In this document: piece by piece, positions 5,959 to 9,740 of the stretch
Position numbering within the stretch: the first letter of the stretch is position 1
How the letters are laid out: the number at the start of each line of letters is the position of its first letter
Origin: Actinomycetota bacterium
GTDB lineage: Bacteria > Actinomycetota > Acidimicrobiia > IMCC26256 > PALSA-610
Direction of reading: 5' to 3'
Length of the DNA stretch: 9,740 nucleotides
Assembly: GCA_030839005.1 (NCBI GenBank)
Contig: JAUZEM010000450.1
Location: 1-9,740, forward strand
Program-made: the position numbers and the translations under genes
Notes under the pieces: generated by a model
Seen by the model: only the letters and a program-made list of their open reading frames with translations
Database searches by the model: none
Told to the model about the DNA's origin: nothing

Positions 5959-8852
5959 GTGGTCACTTCCTCGAGCGTCACGACCGCGAAGTCGAGGTCC
6001 GCGGCGGGCTTGGCCGCGCAGCACAACCAGCCCTGGAACGCGTCGCACCCGAGCTGGTCGAGCCGAGCGAGCTGCGCCGACCGCTCGACCCCCTCGGCGA
6101 CGACGCGCAGCTTGAGTGAGCCGGCAAGGCTGATGATCGCGCGCACGATGGCCTCGCTGCCGTCGTCATCGTCGAGTCCGTTCACGAACGAGCGGTCGAT
6201 CTTGAGCATCTCGACCGGGAACGCCTGGAGATACGCGAGCGACGAATAGCCCGTGCCGAAGTCGTCGACGACGAGGTGTACACCGAGGTCGCGCAGTGCG
6301 GCGAAGATCCGCGTTGCGGTCGGTGCGTCGTCCATCAGAACGCTCTCGGTGATCTCGAGCCACAGCGCGTCGGGGTCGAGCCCCGTCGATCGCAGCACGG
6401 TCTCGACCCGGTGCACGAGCTGGGGGTCGTACAGCTGGCGCGCCGAGAGGTTCACCGAGACATAGAGGTCATGTGCGGCCGGATCGGACGCACGCCAACG
6501 GGCGGTTTGCGCGCAAGCCGTCGCGAGCACTTCGATGCCGAGGGAGAGGATGAGGTCGGTTTCCTCGGCCACGTGGATGAACTCGTCGGGCGGGATCCGC
6601 CCGAGCTCGGGATGCGTGAACCGGGCGAGCGCCTCGACGCCGAGGACGTGCGGCGAGGCAACCGACACGATCGGTTGGTAATGGACGTAGATCTCGTGGT
6701 TTTCGAGTGCGGCGCGCAACCCGAGCTCGAGCACGCGGCGCCGTTCGGCTTGCACGCGCAGGTCATCGTCGAAGACCTCGATATGGGTACCCCCGAGCTC
6801 CTTCGCCCGGCGCATCGCGACGTGCGCGTCGCGCAGGAGCTCCTCGGCGTCACCGTCGCCACATGCTGCGAACGCGATCCCGATGCTGGCGTGCAGCGCG
6901 GGCGCGCGTCCGTTCGAGAGATGAAAGGGTTCGGCGATCACGCGCTCGAGCTCCGCGGCGCGCTGGGCGACCGGCTCGATGCCCGTCACGTCGCTGCACA
7001 TCACGATGAACTCGTCGCCGCCGATGCGACCGACCCGGTCCATCGCCCGGGTCGCGCCTTGCAGCCGTTTTCCGACTTCGGTCAATACCTCGTCGCCGCA
7101 CGCGTGGCCGAGGGTGTCGTTGACGATCTTGAACCGCTCGATGTCGATGAACAACACGGCCGTGTTCGTCTGCAGGCGGCGACCGCGCGCGAGCGCGCGC
7201 TGCAGGTCGTCGACGAACACCACGCGGTTGCACAGGCCGGTCAGATCATCGTGCGTCGCCCGGTAGCTCAGCTCTTGTTGGGCGCGGATGACCTTGGTGA
7301 CGTCGGCGAACGAGCAGACCGTGCCCGCGGCCGCACCCGAGGTTGCCGGAAGCGAACGGCAGCTGAGGGAGAGCCATCGCTCTTCGTCGTTCGTCAGGAG
7401 CCCGATGAGGACGTCGTGCATCGCCTCGTTGCGAGCCAGGGCGTGGGCGACCGGGTGGTCGGCGGGGGTCAGGGGCCGCCGGTCGGAGCCGATGGTGCCG
7501 TCCGGCCCGGCGATGCAGTCGATCAGCCGCGCGCCGATCTCGGCATCGAGCGGGAGTATGAGGCGCGCGGCCGGGTTGGCGGCGACGATGATCCCGCGCG
7601 CGTCCGCGACGACGATGCCCTCGTCGACCGCCTCGATCACGGTGCTGTGGAGCTGCTCGACGGCGCGGCGCTCGTCCTCGGCGCGCCGGCGCTCGGTCGT
7701 GTCCGCGCACACGATGACGAAGCCGGTCCGGTTGCCGCCGTCGTCGAAGAGGTGGGTCACCGACGCCCGCACGATCACGAGGCTGTAGTCGCGACGGCGA
7801 TGTACCGACTCGATGTCGCGTACGGGCGTCTCACCGAAGCCGGCCGGGAGTCGCACGAGGTCGTTCAGGGCCGATCCGACCGCGTCGTCGCTCGAGACGC
7901 CGTATATCAGCTCCGCGGCACGGTTCCAGCTCTCGACCCGACCGCTGCTGTCGACGCCGATGATCGCGTCGGAGACGTGCTCGACGAGGCTCGCCTGATA
8001 CCGCAGCGCCGCATCGGCACGCTTGCGGTCGGTGAGGTCGCGCAGGATCACCTGGAACGCGTCCGCGCCTTCCCAGCGGGTCAACACGCTCACCGACTCG
8101 ACCGTCCACGGCGAACCGTCGAGCCGCATCAGCGTCGCTTCGGCGGGTTCGGAGACGGGGGAGTCGTCGGAGAGCTGCGCGATCCGTTCGAGCGTCGGAC
8201 CGATCGAGTCGGGATGTACGAAGTCGATGATCGAACGCCCGACCATCTCGCCGACCGCGTGTGCGCCGACGAGCTCGATTCCCGCGCGGTTTGCGTACAC
8301 GATCGTGCCCGCCTGGTGCACGACGATCCCGTCCGGGCTCAGGTCGACCAGCTGCCGGTAGCGATCGATGAGCTCCCGGAGGCTCGCCTCGACCCGATGC
8401 CGGTCGCTGATGTCGACCACCACGCCGGCGCAGCCCACCACCCGGCCGCCGTCCCGGACCTGGCGCGCCCGGATCAAGAAGTGCTGTTGCTCGCCGGATG
8501 TGCCTTCGAGTGTCTGCTGCAGCTCGTACTCGCGCCACGGCGTGTCGGGGCGCAGGGTCGTGACGATCGGCGCGACGAGCGATTCGGCGATGTCCGCCGC
8601 CGTCAGCTCGGTGCCCTTGCTCGGCGCCACCGACACGACATCGCGCGGCGGAATTGCGAGGATCGAGCCGAGCGGCGCATTCCAGGCGACCGTCCGATGG
8701 TCGAGATCGAACTCCCAGCCGACGACGCTTGAGGTCTCGCGAGTGAGCTGCCGGATCTCGGCCGCGATCGAGGCCATGTGCGAAGTCGCGTCGGTTGGGT
8801 CGACGGCCCGCAACATTTTGGCTCGCCGGACCGCGTGCGGCGTCTTGCCCAC
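5955..8852 (-). CDS. PAS(x4)-GGDEF-EAL dual-domain cyclic-di-GMP enzyme
   Basis: This 965-residue cytoplasmic sensor enzyme has four PAS-like modules at about 41-150, 161-276, 283-388 and 398-521. They are joined by short charged linkers (DRHRVEASLRELIDRY, DRKRADAALR, ERRRAEDERR). The GGDEF domain (about 527-697) has DDLTGLCNR (535-543), DIERFKIVND (570-579), GGDEF (611-615) and an RxxD inhibitory site (R602, D605) five residues before it. The EAL domain (about 704-955) has EALAR (740-744), N801 in VSVNLSARQL, E833 in LEITES, DDFGTGYSSL (863-872), K884 in LKIDRSF, E920 in AEGVE and Q940 in QGW. Both activities look intact, so it could make or hydrolyse cyclic di-GMP depending on input; one domain may act only as a regulator. 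The end of the EAL domain is odd: QGWLCCAAKPA where QGYLFSRPxPA is usual. No membrane segment is seen. GTG at 8852 is supported by GAGGAG 6 bp upstream. It is the first gene of a likely three-gene operon and is divergent from bldC. Confidence 0.95.
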   Translation of the reverse strand: MGKTPHAVRRAKMLRAVDPTDATSHMASIAAEIRQLTRETSSVVGWEFDLDHRTVAWNAPLGSILAIPPRDVVSVAPSKGTELTAADIAESLVAPIVTTLRPDTPWREYELQQTLEGTSGEQQHFLIRARQVRDGGRVVGCAGVVVDISDRHRVEASLRELIDRYRQLVDLSPDGIVVHQAGTIVYANRAGIELVGAHAVGEMVGRSIIDFVHPDSIGPTLERIAQLSDDSPVSEPAEATLMRLDGSPWTVESVSVLTRWEGADAFQVILRDLTDRKRADAALRYQASLVEHVSDAIIGVDSSGRVESWNRAAELIYGVSSDDAVGSALNDLVRLPAGFGETPVRDIESVHRRRDYSLVIVRASVTHLFDDGGNRTGFVIVCADTTERRRAEDERRAVEQLHSTVIEAVDEGIVVADARGIIVAANPAARLILPLDAEIGARLIDCIAGPDGTIGSDRRPLTPADHPVAHALARNEAMHDVLIGLLTNDEERWLSLSCRSLPATSGAAAGTVCSFADVTKVIRAQQELSYRATHDDLTGLCNRVVFVDDLQRALARGRRLQTNTAVLFIDIERFKIVNDTLGHACGDEVLTEVGKRLQGATRAMDRVGRIGGDEFIVMCSDVTGIEPVAQRAAELERVIAEPFHLSNGRAPALHASIGIAFAACGDGDAEELLRDAHVAMRRAKELGGTHIEVFDDDLRVQAERRRVLELGLRAALENHEIYVHYQPIVSVASPHVLGVEALARFTHPELGRIPPDEFIHVAEETDLILSLGIEVLATACAQTARWRASDPAAHDLYVSVNLSARQLYDPQLVHRVETVLRSTGLDPDALWLEITESVLMDDAPTATRIFAALRDLGVHLVVDDFGTGYSSLAYLQAFPVEMLKIDRSFVNGLDDDDGSEAIVRAIISLAGSLKLRVVAEGVERSAQLARLDQLGCDAFQGWLCCAAKPAADLDFAVVTLEEVTT
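5966..5972 (-). promoter_or_regulatory. ribosome binding site deciding the start of the PAS-PAS-GGDEF gene
   Basis: On the minus strand, GAGGAAG (5972 down to 5966) precedes the GTG at 5958 by 7 bp. It lies inside the last codons of the PAS-GGDEF-EAL gene. Together with the 4-bp GTGA stop/start overlap, it argues for translational coupling and against the longer upstream start. Confidence 0.75.
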
Positions 8853-8858
8853 CCAGAT

Positions 8859-8864
8859 CTCCTC
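8859..8864 (-). promoter_or_regulatory. ribosome binding site of the PAS-GGDEF-EAL gene
   Basis: GAGGAG on the minus strand (8864 down to 8859) stands 6 bp before the GTG at 8852. It is a good Shine-Dalgarno match and fixes this start against the later in-frame ATG codons at residues 13 and 26. Confidence 0.75.
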
Positions 8865-8888
8865 GCGACCCGCCGTGTGTCGTCGTTG

Positions 8889-8916
8889 TTATCGACGGGG
8901 TTGGTGTGGCGCTTGA
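8889..8916 (-). promoter_or_regulatory. candidate sigma-28/WhiG-type promoter for the c-di-GMP operon
   Basis: On the minus strand, TCAA (8916-8913) and GTCGATAA (8896-8889) are separated by 16 bp. The FliA/SigD/WhiG class recognises TAAA, about 15 bp, then GCCGATAA. The match here is 3 of 4 and 7 of 8. Transcription would begin near 8882, giving a leader of about 30 bases that contains the GAGGAG ribosome binding site. The same -10 can also be read as an ordinary GATAAC hexamer. A rival for a longer leader is a perfect -35 TTGACA (9128-9123), with a poor -10 (TTGCAT, 9104-9099) 18 bp on. Confidence 0.4.
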
Positions 8917-8977
8917 CGCGATACGGGCGAGGTCACAGGTCGTCGAGCACAATTACCGAGTTATGGCCACCCAACGT

Positions 8978-9013
8978 GGCGGGAGAGCGCAGCCCAGCTC
9001 TGCGCTCCCCGCC
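8978..9013. repeat. GC-rich inverted repeat: 14-bp stem, one bulge, 7-base loop
   Basis: Bases 8978-8992 pair with 9000-9013. The stem is GGCGGG/CCCGCC, then a single unpaired A (8984), then GAGCGCAG/CTGCGCTC, around a loop CCCAGCT (8993-8999). All 14 pairs are Watson-Crick. A second, weaker hairpin GCCAC-CCAAC-GTGGC (8966-8980) shares bases 8978-8980 with it, so the two cannot form at once. There is no T-run directly after it on either strand, which argues against a classical terminator. It could be a leader structure, if transcripts reach this far upstream, or a protein-binding site. Confidence 0.7.
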
Positions 9014-9076
9014 GTTTCCCTTGCCTCCGGTCACGAGTTCCCCCTGCCCCAGCCCGGAGACCGAGATATCGGTGGT

Positions 9077-9203
9077 GGGATTTCTGCCGTCAGCTGTAAT
9101 GCAAGTGGCCAGAGTCATGAGTTGTCAAGTGGAGTGATTTCGGTGAATCTCGCAAATCCCCTGAAAGTCCTCCTCGACCGGCCGATCAGGTCGCGCAAAT
9201 CAC
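9077..9203. repeat. four copies of heptamer G(G/T)GATTT upstream of bldC
   Basis: GGGATTT at 9077-9083 and GTGATTT at 9134-9140 are on +; AAATCCC at 9154-9160 and AAATCAC at 9197-9203 are the same motif on -. The last two sit in a longer direct repeat, CGCAAATC(C/A)C (9151-9160 and 9194-9203), whose starts are 43 bp apart, about four helical turns. Copies 3 and 4 bracket the candidate bldC promoter, which is how an operator pair would lie. This is the only cluster of this motif I noticed in the intergenic DNA. The binding protein is unknown; BldC itself is one candidate. Confidence 0.45.
9163..9188 (+). promoter_or_regulatory. candidate sigma-28/WhiG-type promoter for bldC
   Basis: GAAA (9163-9166), part of CTGAAAGTCC, lies 14 bp before GCCGATCA (9181-9188). 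Against the class pattern TAAA, about 15 bp, GCCGATAA, this is 3 of 4 and 7 of 8, with a spacer one base short. Initiation near 9195 would leave a leader of about 38 bases, holding the purine-rich AGAAGGGA (9215-9222) as a ribosome binding site. No good housekeeping promoter was found closer to the gene. Confidence 0.4.
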
Positions 9204-9232
9204 AACCGTGTGAGAGAAGGGATGGTGTCGCG

Positions 9233-9430
9233 ATGTCGAACGACCAGGCAGACGGCGACCAGTTGCTGACGCCGGCGGAAGTCGCGGCCATGTTCCGGGT
9301 GAACGCGAAAACGGTCACTCGCTGGGCGCGGGCCGGCCGCTTGAGCGCGATAAAGACGATGGGTGGACACCGCCGGTACCGCCTCTCGGAGGTCCGCCGG
9401 GCGGTCGAGGCCATCGCGACCGACGCCTGA
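9233..9430 (+). CDS. bldC: BldC-type developmental DNA-binding protein
   Basis: This 65-residue protein closely resembles Streptomyces BldC, a small MerR-like winged-helix protein without effector or dimerisation domain. BldC binds DNA as head-to-tail oligomers on direct repeats and delays sporulation. Characteristic segments are LLTPAEVAAMFRVNAKTVTRWA (11-32), the helix-turn-helix, written here as LLTPAEVAAM then FRVNAKTVTRWA; ARAGRLSAIKT (32-42); and the wing GGHRRYR (44-50). The whole length is the domain plus short polar ends, as usual for BldC. The ATG at 9233 is chosen because it gives the normal size. AGAAGGGA (9215-9222) lies about 10 bp upstream, with GATGG (9221-9225) nearer. The open frame continues upstream without a stop but has no homology there. 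It is divergent from the cyclic-di-GMP operon and ends 8 bp before the converging YciI-like gene. Outside spore-formers the role of BldC homologues is unclear. Confidence 0.92.
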   Translation: MSNDQADGDQLLTPAEVAAMFRVNAKTVTRWARAGRLSAIKTMGGHRRYRLSEVRRAVEAIATDA

Positions 9431-9438
9431 TTCAGTGG

Positions 9439-9740
9439 TCAGTGGGGGAGGGCGTCCCCGGGGAAGCTCAGCACGGGGTGGACCTCGTAGGAGAACACGC
9501 CGGCTTGCACGCCGGGGTCGCCGTCCATGATGCGCACGACCTCGTCGACGGGCGCGTCGAAGATGCCGATCCCACTCCATGGGCTGTCGTCGAGAATCGG
9601 GCACACGATCGACAACACGCCGTCGGCGCGGAGTGCGAAGTTGCGCCGTCCGTGCTCGAAGATCGTCGCTTCGGCGCCGGGCGCGTCGTAGTTGGCGGCA
9701 GCCTTCAGCAAGACGGCCGTGTAACCCTTCGCTCGCCCGA
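9439..9740 (-). CDS. YciI-family protein (5' end outside the window)
   Basis: A minus-strand frame stays open from the window edge to TGA (9441-9439), about 99 codons in view. The segment PWSGIGIFDAPVDEVVRIMDGDPGVQAGVFSYEVHPVL has the YCII pattern: the strand-helix with D-P-x-V-x-A-G-V and an E-x-x-P strand after it. YCII domains have a ferredoxin-like alpha/beta fold, often dimeric. Some act in chlorinated-aromatic breakdown (muconolactone isomerase-like), but most have no known role. A TTG at 9711 could be called as a start, but the upstream codons (reading GYTAVLLKAAANY) look like the real first strand of the domain, so the start is probably beyond 9740. The gene converges on bldC with an 8-bp gap and no visible terminator. 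Confidence 0.72.
   Translation of the reverse strand, partial: GRAKGYTAVLLKAAANYDAPGAEATIFEHGRRNFALRADGVLSIVCPILDDSPWSGIGIFDAPVDEVVRIMDGDPGVQAGVFSYEVHPVLSFPGDALPH

Larger units (their letters stand above)
8853..9232. other. 380-bp divergent control region between the c-di-GMP operon and bldC
   Basis: No convincing gene lies here. The open frames crossing it have no ribosome binding sites, and the longest overlaps the start of the PAS-GGDEF-EAL gene. The stretch is visibly less GC-rich than its neighbours at 8941-8970 and 9076-9210. It contains two promoter-like elements pointing outward, a strong hairpin (8978-9013), a small inverted repeat ACCGA-GATA-TCGGT (9060-9073), and four copies of G(G/T)GATTT, each listed or discussed separately. 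It probably carries the regulation of both divergent transcripts. Confidence 0.7.

Noticed and set aside
6276..8732. Long + strand open frame of 818 codons opposite the PAS-GGDEF-EAL gene
   Set aside because: It is an Arg/Asp/Val-rich antisense shadow typical of high-GC coding DNA; the minus strand encodes clear PAS, GGDEF and EAL domains over the same bases.
8933..9118. Minus-strand 61-codon frame ending in GGHNSVIVLDDL, which recalls the end of beta-ketoacyl synthases
   Set aside because: Only about nine residues resemble that family, the rest does not, and there is no ribosome binding site. Part of the frame is simply the hairpin arms.
8930..9230. Cyclic-di-GMP riboswitch (GEMM-I or GEMM-II) before bldC or the operon
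   Set aside because: I could not find the conserved core sequences of either class; only a simple hairpin is visible.
8795..9232. N-terminal extension of bldC, giving a 211-residue protein
   Set aside because: The extension overlaps the start and ribosome binding site of the divergent gene, crosses the hairpin and repeats, and BldC proteins are about 65-70 residues long.

Overview
The window is dense, high-GC DNA with many GTG starts and short or overlapping gene junctions. It also carries a BldC-type regulator, so it most likely comes from an actinobacterium (Actinomycetota). Several protein types would fit Acidimicrobiia or a related environmental lineage, but the class is inference. I see no tRNA, rRNA, CRISPR array, transposase or integrase, and every gene reads through without a frameshift.

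Left part (1-3117). After the tail of an unidentified gene (stop at 60-62) comes a GDT1/TMEM165-type membrane protein on + (114-707). Its 3' end overlaps by 45 bp, tail to tail, a SURF1-family membrane protein on - (663-1418). Divergent from SURF1 is a two-gene + unit: a small cupin protein related to 2,4'-dihydroxyacetophenone dioxygenase (1472-1930) and a cytochrome P450 (1930-3117). These two share one base in a TGATG junction. The P450 stop overlaps the stop of the converging transporter gene.

Central part (3114-8852). Three minus-strand genes look like one operon, transcribed right to left. The first is a 965-residue PAS-PAS-PAS-PAS-GGDEF-EAL protein. It overlaps by 4 bp (GTGA) a 432-residue PAS-PAS-GGDEF protein, which is followed after 22 bp by a DHA2-type MFS exporter of 507 residues. 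Both GGDEF domains keep the GGDEF signature and an RxxD inhibitory site. The EAL domain keeps its recognisable catalytic residues. The operon therefore encodes enzymes to make, and probably to break, cyclic di-GMP under the control of soluble PAS sensors, together with an efflux pump.

Right part (8853-9740). A 380-bp divergent intergenic region separates the cyclic-di-GMP operon from a 65-residue BldC regulator on + (9233-9430). The region holds a 14-bp GC-rich hairpin, four copies of the heptamer G(G/T)GATTT, and, facing each gene, a promoter-like element resembling the sigma-28/FliA/WhiG class. A YciI-family protein on - (stop at 9439) converges on bldC and runs off the window.

The most interesting point is this layout. 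Cyclic-di-GMP enzymes and bldC share one control region with possible WhiG-type promoters on both sides. In Streptomyces, BldC, WhiG and cyclic di-GMP all belong to the developmental control network, so here they may be wired together locally.
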